Source: Cristatella mucedo (Eukaryota; Bryozoa; Phylactolaemata; Cristatellidae). Taken from it: a DNA stretch of 64,000 nt. The position numbers and the translations under genes are program-made. The notes beneath the pieces are model-generated. The model did not search any database and had not been told where the DNA came from. It was given only the letters and a program-made list of their open reading frames with translations. This document shows positions 42,271 through 51,439 of this stretch, in pieces. The stretch spans positions 4,412,501 to 4,476,500 of the forward strand of contig WPIO01000022.1 in assembly GCA_009760855.2 (NCBI GenBank). The letters are read 5' to 3'. Position 1 is the first letter of the stretch, and each line of letters opens with the position of its first letter.

Positions 42271-42300
42271 ATTTCCTGCTGCCCTGCGTGCTTAGAACGT

Positions 42301-42944
42301 CTTAGCAGAACTTAGCAGTTTGTGACTAACTCCGTACATCCATTGATTTTATCTAACGCCGATTTCATAACTAGAACCAGGGGGAGAATTTTCACCAAGA
42401 AACTTTAGATGATAAGAGAAAAAACCGAAAAACACACGGCAAGGAAATAAGTGCTTGCGAGAGTCCAGTCCAATCTTTCAAGCAAAGCGGTTCGTGTCGC
42501 ACTTTGTTTTTGTCACCGTGGAGTGTAACTCTTATACGAGTGATCGCCCAGTGTGGTACTTTTGTGGCAGTGCATTCGCTTATGTAACTATTGACTACCT
42601 TGTATGTTTCAGTCAAGTAGCACGTAAGCGATTGGGGGGGGGCGTGTGCTCCAATCTGAGTTCAACGGACGTTTTGCAGAGCCGGCTGCTGAAATCCGAG
42701 AGCTCGGATTCCTCAGATTCCTCGTCTCTCAATTTGCTCGCTGTCCCGATGGAACCGCTGTGGGTGGGCGAGAGGAGCGCTCGTTGATGAGCCATCAAGC
42801 TGCTGCCTCAGACAAAAGCGGAGAAAGTACAGCCGAAGCCGCTGCCGCAGGCGAGACTGCGTCCTTCGTAGCCAAGTTCGCAGGGAGCTGATGCGAGCTG
42901 CGCTTTCTATGAAGCCTAAGCCAAATTTGATCTGGCGAGAAGAA
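42301..42944. other. Unassigned sequence upstream of LINE-B
   Basis: No coding domain recognised. It may include part of the LINE-B 5' region on the minus strand, but no ORF1 motif (esterase or zinc knuckle) is visible. Confidence 0.35.
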
Positions 42945-43275
42945 CCTTCTTCAGGCCGTGGTCTCTTGAAATCTGGTTTTAGAGCTAATCACTCAATAGA
43001 GTCAGCATTGCTACGGGTGTGCAGCGATCTACTTAGGACTGCAGACATAAGTAGAGTATCTCTGCTTGTTTTGCTCGATCTTTCGGCAGCTTTTGAAACT
43101 ATCAATCACCAAGTTCTTCTTGAGCGCCTCTCATCTCGCCTGGGCATTACTGACACTGCATGGCAATGGTTCAGGTCCTATGTCAGTGGGAGACCAGAGT
43201 GTTGATGTGGATGGACAAAGATCATTCGAGGAACCTCTGAAATAAGGGGTACATCAAGGCTCCGTGCTTGGTCTC
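42945..43275 (+). pseudogene. LINE-A reverse transcriptase fragment
   Basis: Frame reads FRANHSIESALLRV then LLVLLDLSAAFETINHQVLL, so motif A has Glu where the first catalytic Asp position is followed in other copies by Asp-Thr-Ile-Asp. It breaks at SGRPEC* (43203) where the consensus continues. Both ends are truncated. Confidence 0.8.
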
Positions 43276-43299
43276 TTTCCGGGCCATTGCCTTCGATTG

Positions 43300-43580
43300 C
43301 CATTCATTGCCCGACATTGGCGAACACAATGGGTTGAAAGTATGTGCGCCGATAGTGAATGTAGAATCGAGTGAGAAAAATACGACAATCTGTGGTATGA
43401 ATAAATAACAATACGGATTTATGGTGGATTTGAAGAGAACTAAAATGGATTGCGGTGGATTGCGATACAGGCCTCCGGCGTTGAAGCTCGTTTGCATAAG
43501 TGAGCGTGCGAACAGTGACATGAAATTTGGTGGATAAATAAAATCGGACTTATACTATAATACCAGCCCCAATTTTGAGA
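43300..43580 (+). repeat. Sequence related to the 52.5-kb tandem array
   Basis: The blocks GTGCGAACAGTGACATGAAA, TTTGGTGGATA and TATAATACCAGCCCCAATTT match one unit of the array at 52497-53368 in the same order. Confidence 0.45.
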
Positions 43581-43859
43581 TCGGCAATGCCAATCTCTTG
43601 TGAATTTTAGCCTATTTAGAGTGGACTGCGGTAGATCGCGGTAATTCGTCAAACCCCAGTCCTGTACGATGGACACAAGAGAGATGAGCCTCTGGTACGC
43701 AGCCGCGTGGCCAACTGTCTCTCGACGGTGACCTATGCTACTTGGCGCACACGATTGACCAGTTTGGTAGCCCCAGCAATTAGTAGCGAGTCGCCGTAGT
43801 GCGGAGCTTAACTGAACATACGCGTAGAGGGAGCTGTCAAATAACAAAAATCCAGGCCT

Positions 43860-44035
43860 GTTCCGGTCTGGAGTAGTTGATAGCAAAGTGATCGCTCTGG
43901 ACAAAGGTCGTGGGTTTGGGTCCTGCAGTGGGCGATCCTTTATTACCCCTCCCGCAAGCAGTGGTGATAGCCGATAAGGCCCTTCTGCCGCTAGGCAATT
44001 GAGGCTGTCAAATCAGCTAACATTTTCTTTTGAAT
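43860..44035 (+). mobile_element. SINE2, + copy
   Basis: A worn head with GTCGTGGGTTTGGGTCCTGC as box B, then AGTGGGCGATCCTTTATTAC, GTGGTGATAGCCG and GAGGCTGTCAAATCAGCTAA. Confidence 0.62.
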
Positions 44036-45284
44036 AACGCAGTGGCTAATAGGAGGTGGTGATCTTTCTATGCGCAGTGTCTATTAATCAAGGGGCCGCC
44101 GCGATTCCGCAGTCGCCCGAGTCCGGACATCCGGGCGATTAGCAGTTCGTCGTCGAGCCGCCGCGGAGCTTTAAAGGGCGGCGCTCCGTCGGCGAGCGGA
44201 ATCGGGGCGTACTTTCTGATTCGGCTACCGTTACGTGTTTTACGAGAATTCGTAATTTGTGGAGGCAGGGCTAAAGGTGACCGCCGGGAGATAATGGGGC
44301 GGTGTAGCACCTACGACTCTTGCAGTCTATGCACAAGTTGCCTAGAAAGAGATTAATTTCTCCGAGGTCGCTAGACAAATATATCTTTATTGTTAGTATT
44401 ATTGTTATTTGACGAGCAGCCTCGAGGTCAGTGTCCAGCGGAGGCCGCCGCTGGCTGCGCGGGGATGGTAAAAAGTGAATCTGGCCGCCGACGCTTGGGA
44501 TCCGAGTCGCTCTCCTGGGCTGAAGGGCGAAAGTTTCTAAAAACCGTCCGATGAAAGAACTGCAACGAAGCTCATCGGTCGGTAATCGGCTGAGCAGGCC
44601 GCTAATTAGCAACACCCAGTCGCCAAGATTTCGCGAAACGTTCTGGGTTCTGTCAGAAGCCCCGCCGTCTGCAGTAGGGAGCCAAACCGCGAAACTTCGC
44701 CAAGTTCATTTTGGAAATGGCAGATGTTTCTCAGTGAAAGATGGCGACGAATATTAGCACGAGTGAATAGTGGCACATGCTTCCCGAGAGTTAATCGCAC
44801 AGCTGATTGGAGTTATTCGTGGGATCGATCTTTTCTAGCTGTTCTCCCCTGGAACCGCGCGGCGGGCGCAAACGAGCCATACCTATTCAACGTTTCGGGC
44901 CGAATGCCGGCGGCTTGGCTCATGCTCGGCTTCCACGAATGCGTGGCTACGGCGCTTCTTAGAAAGAAACGCCGGGGGCTTTGAGAGGGAGCCGATGGGC
45001 GGCGCGCTGGTGCAGAGGGCGCCGAACCTTTTCAATTTTTGACGCCGAACCCTTTCAACTTTAACCCTTCTAGTTTGAGCTAGAAAGAAGCTCATCGATG
45101 TCGCGGCTTCAGCTGGTTCGCAGCTTCCAGCCGCGCCGCCGTCACTCTGCGTAATTAAAAGAGGCGCCGAACGTATTTTGTAGAACCGCTAGACGGGCCG
45201 CCCTGGGTCTTAGCCTAGGACCGAGGTAATCGCGCTTCAAGAACGAGGTCAAGGTCACGAGTGCGAGTCGCGAAGCAGACCAGA
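44036..45284. other. GC-rich non-coding sequence with one LINE-A tail
   Basis: Local GC enrichment (44090-44220, 44420-44480, 44990-45240). A LINE-A-type tail (+) lies at 44325-44410: GCCTAGAAAGAGATTAATTT, CTCCGAGGTCGCTAGACAAA, ATT-rich end. No gene can be supported. Confidence 0.45.
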
Positions 45285-45327
45285 ATACTACTACTACTAA
45301 TAATACTAATAATAAAACACTTGATAA

Positions 45328-45507
45328 ATTAAAATACTAGCCGATTTAACAGCCTCTTTTTTGTATAGCGACAGGAGAGCCTTTACGGCTATCACCACCG
45401 CTTGCAGTGGCGATAAAGGATCGACCACCGCAGGATTCGAACCCATGACCTCGAGACCGAGGTCGTGATAAGCAACCACCTTACCTAATGAGCCATCACG
45501 GCTCACC
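45328..45507 (-). mobile_element. SINE2, best copy, inserted in a LINE-A tail
   Basis: Reverse orientation: 3' end GCCGATTTAACAGCCTCTTT, body CCTTTACGGCTATCACCACC, box B (GCAGGATTCGAACCCATGAC) and box A (CCTTACCTAATGAGCCATCA). ATAA flanks both sides (45324-45327, 45508-45511), a possible short target duplication. Confidence 0.82.
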
Positions 45508-45527
45508 ATAAGCGCCCTCAGAGAACT

Positions 45528-45530
<3 letters not shown>

Positions 45531-45600
<70 letters not shown>
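45531..45600 (+). repeat. CT microsatellite grown inside a LINE-A tail
   Basis: Thirty-five CT units sit exactly where other LINE-A copies read ATCTCTTTCTAGG. Confidence 0.95.
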
Positions 45601-45603
<3 letters not shown>

Positions 45604-46124
45604 GCTTTACATATGCTGCAAAGGAAGCACGATCGAATGGTTAGTAGTAGCACGCTCAATAAACAACAAGAATAGCATGCTTAGGGGTGACATGCACAGG
45701 GTCAGCATGCAAGTGTGGTCAGTGGCAGAATGCATAAGCACATAAAGGACGAATCTCTCTATTGCCTGTTGCAAGCTTGGCCTAGTGGTCACTTGGGCTC
45801 TTGTGACGCTATATGAATTCGGCTTTTTGATCAGATAACCTCTACAGGACTTCACTTTAGGAGAATTATTTTTTATACTTTTGTATACAGGACATGTCAT
45901 AACAGGTCTGCTAAGGGGTGCGTGCTTGTACTGCACCTTTAGGCTTGCTTATCAGCCGGATGTTGTTAACAATATGCTGGACGCTTCGAAGTCGAGGCTT
46001 CCTTACGGGCGGCACCTTCTGAGCCGAGGCTCTCCACAGTGAAGGGGGAATGGAAATCTTTGAATGTTGAACTTTCTCTAGAGCCTTTCGTGGGGATGCC
46101 CAAGAGACCATGCCTAGAACAAAT

Positions 46125-46200
46125 GTACAGTGCCTAGAAAAAGATTGAGTTCTCTGAGGATGTTTTTTCATATCAAATGCATTATTATTATTATTATTGT
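46125..46200 (+). mobile_element. LINE-A tail fragment
   Basis: Terminal module CAGTGCCTAGAAAAAGATTG, AGTTCTCTGAGGATG, ATT repeat ending about 46198. Confidence 0.65.
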
Positions 46201-46319
46201 ATCGCCGCTGGAGTCAAATTTTTATCCTCGCGACCGTGTCCCGGATACGCCCAAGTCCCGGTTACGCCGTCTGCGCACGCATCACTTATCGGATTCATTC
46301 GCGAGAGCGAGAGGGGCTG

Positions 46320-47172
46320 GCGAGCGGCTCGAGATGCAGTGGTGGTGACGCGTCCGCCGACTCGCCGCCGCCGCTGCAGCTACTTCGGGACAGCTAGGTC
46401 TAACGTAACGTCGCCGGAAGCCTTCAGCCGTCCAGCGTGCGAGCGCGCCCCCCGAGTAGACTCGCCCTGTCTTCAGGACTGCAGAAGGCGCCGGCGTGTC
46501 TATGAAGAATTGGACTTGGCCCTAATTGAAGTCGGCTCGCCGAGCGAACGCGTTCCCCAGTCGGCGGCGAGGCTGCTGCCACCGCCGCTGCGGAACGAAG
46601 GCCGTCGAGCGAGCGGGCCGCTATGTCAACTGTAGATCCCTCCCCCCGCCCGCTGCCGCTCGGGATCGTCGGACACGCTTCCGCTAGACGCTCGCTCGCC
46701 GACGGCGCTTGGCGTGCGAATTGAACGCGCCCGTTTCGGCTGCGGCGTGGGGGGCGGCGGGGCGGGGCACAGGGGGCGGGACGGGGACGCGACCGCTCTC
46801 GAGCGCCGGCGCCGCGACTAAATGCGCCCGCACTGCCGCTTCTCGGCTCGGAGGTAGTGCCTCGCGTCGACTCATAGGCCCACATATCGTCATTGGACGA
46901 CGCCGCTTGCGAAGGCCGCGCGAGCGTTCCGGTCGATGCGGTTCAAAAGGTCGCTGGCGGCCGTTCATAAAGCTTCCGCACTCCGGAGGCCTCGAGATTA
47001 ACGCTCGGAGAAAAACAGGAGGCCGCTTGAGCCCTACTTAGCCTCAGCCTATCTACCTCGCGTGCGACGTCGCGGCGCGTTAAGCCGACGCTCGTGTGAC
47101 CGCCGCCGCTGCTGCTGCTGCCGCCGCCGCTGCCGCCAAAGCTGTGGCAGCTACACTATTGCGACGACGACT
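46320..47172 (+). promoter_or_regulatory. GC/CpG-rich island upstream of the peroxidase
   Basis: Very GC-rich and CpG-dense, in contrast to the AT-leaning DNA on both sides, and continuous with the peroxidase gene. It probably holds its promoter and 5' UTR. No TATA box stands out. Long frames here in several phases on both strands are what high GC content produces and are not annotated. Confidence 0.5.
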
Positions 47173-48204
47173 ATGGCGGGTAAGACGGCTGCCGCGCTGC
47201 CGCTGGTGGCGACCGCGCTGTGCCTCGTCGCCGCCGCCGCCGCCGCCGCCGCCACTGCAGCCGGCGACTGCCTGGCGGCCGACGACGACGACGGCGACGT
47301 GAGCCTGCTGAAGGACGCCCTGCGATCGACCATTCTGAGCACGACGGCGATCGACGAGTACGGGCTTCCGTTTCGCCCGCTCGTCGGCTCCTTCGTGCGA
47401 CTCGCCTTTCACGCCTGCGTCGGCGATCGCTGCACCGGCTGCCTGAACGTCGCCGATCCGGGCAACGCGCACCTCGACGTGGCCGTACGCGCGCTCAGCG
47501 ACCTGCGGCGGCGAGTCGACGTCGGCGTCGGCTTCGGCGACCTGTTCGCGCTGGCCGGCATCGTGGCGCTGAACGTGGGCGAAGAGATCGCCGCCGCTCG
47601 CCGCGGCGGCGGCTTGAAGAACATAACGCACGCGATACGATTCAAACGGGGCCGCGTCGACTGTCCGACCGCGCCGTACGCTAGCCGTGCGGCGCGCGGC
47701 GACTTCCCGTCGAGCGACGGCGGCCTGGAGCACGTGCTCAGCTGGTTCCTGCTCAATTTCGGCTTCGGCGCCGAGCAGACGGTGGCCATCATGGGCCTGC
47801 ACAAGCTCGGCGGCCTCAAGCGCGGCAGCAACACGTCGGACCTGTTCGCGCAGTGGAGCTTCGCGCCGGACGCGCTCGACAACGGCTACTTCCGCGGCCT
47901 GGAGAGCGTCAGCGACTGGAAAGCCGGCTACGTGCGCCTGCCCGGGGCGGCGGCGGCCGCCGACAGCCGCACCTACATGTGGCGGCGGCCGGCGTCCAAC
48001 ACGGCGCTAATGTTCAACTGCGACATCGCGCTGTACAAGAACATCAAGTTCGGCTCCTGCAATCCAGCGGCCGTCACGTGCAGCTTCAAAGCGTGCCCGC
48101 TGTCAAAGACGAGCGCGACCGTGATCGCGTACGCGCAAGACAACGACCTCTGGCTGCGCACGATGAGCGCAGCGTTCTCGGCGATGATCGAGAAAGGTTA
48201 CTGA
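47173..48204 (+). CDS. Secreted plant-type heme peroxidase, single exon
   Basis: Predicted to use H2O2 to oxidise small substrates through a b-type heme, in the secretory pathway or outside the cell. The 343-residue frame starts MAGKTAAALPLVATALCLVA, a clear signal peptide. The distal site is FVRLAFHAC with Arg76 and His80. Next come GCLNVADPGNAHLD and DLFALAGIVALNVG, then the proximal IMGLHKLGGLKRG with His210, and LDNGYFRGL with Asp236, the expected partner of the proximal His. The closest resemblance I know is to ascorbate-peroxidase-like proteins of molluscs and other invertebrates. Oddities: the usual FHDC Asp (distal calcium site) is Ala81; there are no introns; GC at third positions is extreme. 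The ATG chosen is the first that gives the signal peptide; the open frame upstream lacks an ATG. Confidence 0.85.
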   Translation: MAGKTAAALPLVATALCLVAAAAAAAATAAGDCLAADDDDGDVSLLKDALRSTILSTTAIDEYGLPFRPLVGSFVRLAFHACVGDRCTGCLNVADPGNAHLDVAVRALSDLRRRVDVGVGFGDLFALAGIVALNVGEEIAAARRGGGLKNITHAIRFKRGRVDCPTAPYASRAARGDFPSSDGGLEHVLSWFLLNFGFGAEQTVAIMGLHKLGGLKRGSNTSDLFAQWSFAPDALDNGYFRGLESVSDWKAGYVRLPGAAAAADSRTYMWRRPASNTALMFNCDIALYKNIKFGSCNPAAVTCSFKACPLSKTSATVIAYAQDNDLWLRTMSAAFSAMIEKGY

Positions 48205-48984
48205 CGGCAGGCTCGCTCGCGCCCGCTGCGACGGTCGCTGCCGACGGGCCGGATGTAGGAGCCGGGCCGAGCGCGCGAGCGTCCCCCCCCCCCGTTGCAG
48301 CCGCAGCCGAGCGACATTTTAATTAATCGTCGCCATTTCGGCGGCCGCAATCTCCTAGGGCGGGAGCGCTGCTGCTTCCGCAGCAGCCCGGCCGTCTACC
48401 CGCCTTGCGCTACGCCCGGAAGTCAACCCGCGGATCCGCGTTTGATGGGCCGACGTAGCCGACAGTAGGTCTGACCGCGCCGGCACCGCGTCTGCGCGGC
48501 TGTGCTGCGCCCCAGCCTCCCGTCGGACGCATTCGGCCCGATCCGGTATTCGCCGCGCTGACTGTCCCCCGCAGCCAGCGGATCCTCGCTTTGTAACGGT
48601 TCGTTCAATCAGCTTTCGACAGTTGTTTTTTTCCACCACCTCCGCACAATGGCCCACCGCTGAGTGAAGCGTCCCGACCCACCTCGTGGCATTTCCCCTT
48701 GAACCGACCGCGTGTCCGTTGCTGCAGTGCTCCGTGCTAGTCGCTACGGTACTCCGCTGACGCCGCGAAGGGCAGCCTGTCGCTAGGCTTGATGGAAAAA
48801 TAAAAGTGAGGCAATGATGCAACACTAGCGTCTGTCCTCATGCGGATCGAACATCTACGCACCCCTGCGCAGGCGCAAGCCTTTCAGAGAATGCTTTTTG
48901 CGTAGTTTTTGAGATGCTTTTCCATAATAATATTATATTACGATAATAATATTATATTACAATATATACTGGCAATATAATAAA
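48205..48984 (+). other. Peroxidase 3' flank
   Basis: GC-rich to about 48780, then AT-rich. No second gene is supported; the minus-strand frame of 156 codons across it has no recognisable features. At 48925-48990 there is a direct repeat of an AATAATATTATATTAC unit. Confidence 0.4.
48799..48804 (+). terminator. AATAAA polyadenylation signal candidate
   Basis: Canonical hexamer 595 bases after the peroxidase stop codon, at the edge of the GC-rich island. Confidence 0.45.
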
Positions 48985-49120
48985 CAAATAATAATATTTG
49001 TATAGCGCTGTCGGAGAACGTAATCTCTTTCTAGGCAATTTACATGCCTGACATCACCAAGCAATTGGCATGCTTCTTATTCAGCCTAGGTAAAACCAGT
49101 TTTCTCGGGGCTGTACCAGT
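48985..49120 (-). mobile_element. LINE-A 3' tail fragment
   Basis: Reverse terminal module: AATAATATTTGTATAGCGCT, GGAGAACGTAATCTCTTTCT, then GCAATTTACATGCC and a worn 3' UTR. Confidence 0.55.
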
Positions 49121-49906
49121 GCCTTGTCGCCATTTTATATTAGGCTGCACCACTCGACGCTCCCAACGCAGTGTCGGTATACCGTTGTAGGAAGTTTCCG
49201 GTCTGTCGTTGACAAAAAGAGGATACTTCCTAATCACTCAAGCTAATCGCGAAAGTTGAATCCGTTCACGATTTACCGAGGGCAAGCGTCTCAAAAGCTT
49301 AAAGTCCAGCGATGCAAGATTGATGATGGCTGCTGAAAGAAACCGCAGGCGGCGCTTCAGAGCCAACGAAGGCTCGACTCGTACGCATATCGCGGCAAGG
49401 TTAAGAAGCCGGTCAGTGGGACAAATAATGGTCTCAATTTCAATGTCGTCGTCTGCGAACTCAAAGCTAAGACTTCTCGACTCTTAATTGGCGGAGTAGC
49501 TCAGCAAATGAGTCCGCGAGAGTTCATTCAAGGAGCGGAGAGAACGGGGGTGGAGTAGGTGATTCCTGCCTGGCTGGCCAGAGTGCCGGCGGAAATCCGC
49601 GCGGATTGGTTGTAGAAACATGCCGTGGTTGTAGAAACATTGGAATGCATGCCGGTCGACCGATACTGCGGCTCCTGCCCCGCTTCTCGCGAGTCACCAG
49701 CAGTTAGTGGGATCGCGTCCATCGGATGAAATGAGGGCAAAGCGAGACGGGCAGTTCCACTCGGATGGGGGGGGGGTGCTACAGGCTTAGGCCTTAAGCG
49801 GTGGCTTGGCACGTCGATGCCTGCTAATTAAGACCTGTAGCGGAATACTTAATGGCAGCAGCGTCGCGTCGATGAAATGCACTAGTCTTCGTAAGAATAA
49901 ACGTAA
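49121..49906. other. Non-coding sequence, no gene recognised
   Basis: Unremarkable composition; short frames only. Confidence 0.4.
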
Positions 49907-50046
49907 GCCGGCATAAGCGGTTGTAGGACATTTTCTCCTGGACGTTTCCCACCAGGACATTTCCCCGCCTGGTGGACCCTAGGGCATTTCCCTCGGACCT
50001 TCCCCGGGGTAGGACATTTCCCCCCAATGTTGACGAATGTATAACT

Positions 50047-50050
<4 letters not shown>

Positions 50051-50092
<42 letters not shown>
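50051..50092 (+). repeat. AT dinucleotide array
   Basis: Pure AT repeat at the position where copy 1 of the same element also has a shorter AT array. Confidence 0.95.
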
Positions 50093-50094
<2 letters not shown>

Positions 50095-50142
50095 GCTCAA
50101 ATGAAGTCCACGCTCTGTTGAAATAAAACCAACTCAGTATAA

Positions 50143-50435
50143 GCGGCGACTCGATAGCACGACCGACGGAGGCGGTACGGCCAGCGCGGCATCGGCGGCG
50201 GTCGACGCGCGACGCCCGATGCAGCAACGACTGCGGCGGCAGCGGCGGTGGCGAGGTTTGGACGGGTGGTAGCTGGCGGTGCCGATTTCGGGAGGGGCGG
50301 CATCGGCGGCGGCGGCCGAGGATACTGCCACGCGCTCGCGGCTGCTGCCGAGAGCGTCTGCTGCTGGCCGCCCGGGGCAGAGCTTTGACCTTGCACTTGG
50401 CGGTCTGCCGAAAATCAGGGCCGCAGCGACCGCAT
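50143..50435 (-). other. GC-rich insert inside the element, possible captured exon
   Basis: Absent from copy 1. On the minus strand a frame is open across it and reads SAWQYPRPPPPMPPLPKSAP followed by an Ala-rich stretch, like a proline-rich disordered segment. I do not recognise a source gene, and open frames are common in GC-rich DNA, so coding status is uncertain. Confidence 0.3.
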
Positions 50436-50639
50436 TTCTAATGACTATAATGTAGGAATGTGTTATATAATATATAGTACAGAAAATTTTGTTTACAAGA
50501 TATGTAAACGAGACAGTTTTTATCATGACATCTCCATACGGGAGGGGAGGAAATGCCCTACCCTGCAGGAAATGCCCCAGGGGGAATGACCGGGGGGGGG
50601 AAGTCAGGGGGTGGAAATGCCCGTACCCCGGCATGAGCA

Positions 50640-50845
50640 TGCAACTCGTAACGCGTAACGCGTTGGGCTACTTAGGCATACAAGGCGGTTGCTTTTCACG
50701 ACCACGTGGGTCCGCGTTTGCAGTTTCGTGTCCTGCGGCGGGCAATTCTTTAGTGTCGCTGCAAGCGGTTATATCAGATTGCCTCCAAGGCTCCTTTTTG
50801 CTATACAAAAGAGACTGCTTAAATCAGCTAGTATTTCTTCTCACA
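50640..50845 (+). mobile_element. SINE2, + copy
   Basis: The head has GGCTACTTAGGCATACAAGG as box A and GCAGTTTCGTGTCCTGCGGC as a damaged box B. The body ends CTATACAAAAGAGACTGCTT and AAATCAGCTAGTATTTCTT. It fills the gap between the preceding element and a LINE-B fragment. Confidence 0.62.
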
Positions 50846-50849
50846 GAGC

Positions 50850-51330
50850 AAAGTCCTTACGCTGACTCACAAGCCCCGCCATGGCTTGGCTCCTCCATAC
50901 CTAGCTGAACTGCTGCACCAGTTTCAGCCTCTTCGCGCCCTCAGGTCCTGTATGGACAATACATTGGCTGTTACATTCCTCCACTTAAAGACCGTTGGCG
51001 ACAGAAGCTTTAGCTCTGCAGGTCCTAGACTGTGGAGCTCGCTTCCACGATTCATAGGCAGTGACAACCTCTCTCCTGCTGCTAACTATGGCACATTCTT
51101 TCCGGCCATCTCGAACTGCTACTTCCATGCTACTCACTACCTCAACTGCTCTCCTGACTCTGCTATGCTTCCCACTTTCTCTTTGTTGCGTGAGACGAAG
51201 TCTTTTGGCTACCTAATGCGTACCGAAAGCCGCTTAGGCTGCGAGTGCGCTTTACAAAACTCGCCTGCGTAGCACCCACATAGTTTTTATGGCTTTGTGG
51301 AGTTACAGACGGAGATACATTATATACGTG
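50850..51330 (+). mobile_element. LINE-B 3' fragment with intact RT C-terminus
   Basis: Frame 50886-51272 (about 128 codons) reads PYLAELLHQFQPLRALRSCM, then DRSFSSAGPRLWSSLPRF and ESRLGCECALQNSPA. It stays open past the TAA seen at the same place in the 23.2- and 39.4-kb copies. The 3' UTR ends GGAGTTACAGACGGAGATAC, ATTATAT. Confidence 0.8.
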
Positions 51331-51439
51331 AGCTAAAGTCGTAAGCCTACTCTGGTGTGCAAAGCTTCTCTAGATGAAGACTCGAGGTCACGCGTGCAGG
51401 ACTACAGGACCGCAGCGACCGGAGCGTAGTAGCGTTCTG

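Larger units (their letters stand above)
39065..42300 (-). mobile_element. LINE-B retrotransposon, near-complete EN-RT copy
   Basis: Runs from ATGTA-type terminal repeats (39065-39080) up to about 42300 at its 5' side. In transcription order it has an APE-type endonuclease, a connector, reverse transcriptase and a 3' UTR of about 370 bases. Motifs place it near the L2/CR1 group of non-LTR elements. Only three coding breaks are seen (frameshifts near 41690 and 41075, a TAA at 40564-40566), besides a TAA at 39433-39435 shared with another copy. No ORF1 is recognised in 42.3-42.9 kb, so the 5' end may be truncated or the boundary misplaced. Confidence 0.88.
45285..45760 (-). mobile_element. LINE-A 3' fragment split by a SINE2
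   Basis: The AAT repeat and ACACTTGATAA (45285-45327) resume after the SINE at AAGCGCCCTCAGAGAACTCA (45510-45530), then continue beyond a CT array with GGAGCTTTACATATGCTGCA and 3' UTR to about 45760. Confidence 0.8.
49908..50638 (+). mobile_element. C-rich inverted-end element, copy 2
   Basis: Element 49919-50627 bounded by an imperfect 11-bp direct repeat (CCGGCATAAGC at 49908, CCGGCATGAGC at 50628). The left end repeats GGACATTTCCCC-type motifs about five times; the right end has GGAAATGCCCTACC-type motifs, their inverse. The left 220 bases, including CCTGGTGGACCCTAGG, GTTGACGAATGTATAACTAA, an AT array (50051-50092) and AAATGAAGTCCACGCTCTGT, match the reverse complement of copy 1 at 27.3-27.8 kb. 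The middle (50143-50435) is unrelated GC-rich sequence. Confidence 0.65.

Noticed and set aside
45328-45507. Functional tRNA gene
   Set aside because: Box A and box B are present, but the sequence cannot be folded into a full cloverleaf by eye and is followed by a SINE body repeated at several loci.
46177-47041. Several 95-153-codon frames on both strands upstream of the peroxidase
   Set aside because: All lie in CpG-rich DNA where stops are rare, they overlap one another, and none has a domain or signal peptide.
47062-47172. Upstream extension of the peroxidase frame by 37 codons
   Set aside because: It has no ATG, is Arg/Cys-rich low-complexity sequence, and would bury the signal peptide. 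The ATG at 47173 is preferred.
47080-47802. 240-codon minus-strand frame opposite the peroxidase
   Set aside because: High GC content opens antisense and shifted frames. The + strand frame carries a signal peptide and peroxidase motifs, while the antisense frame has none.
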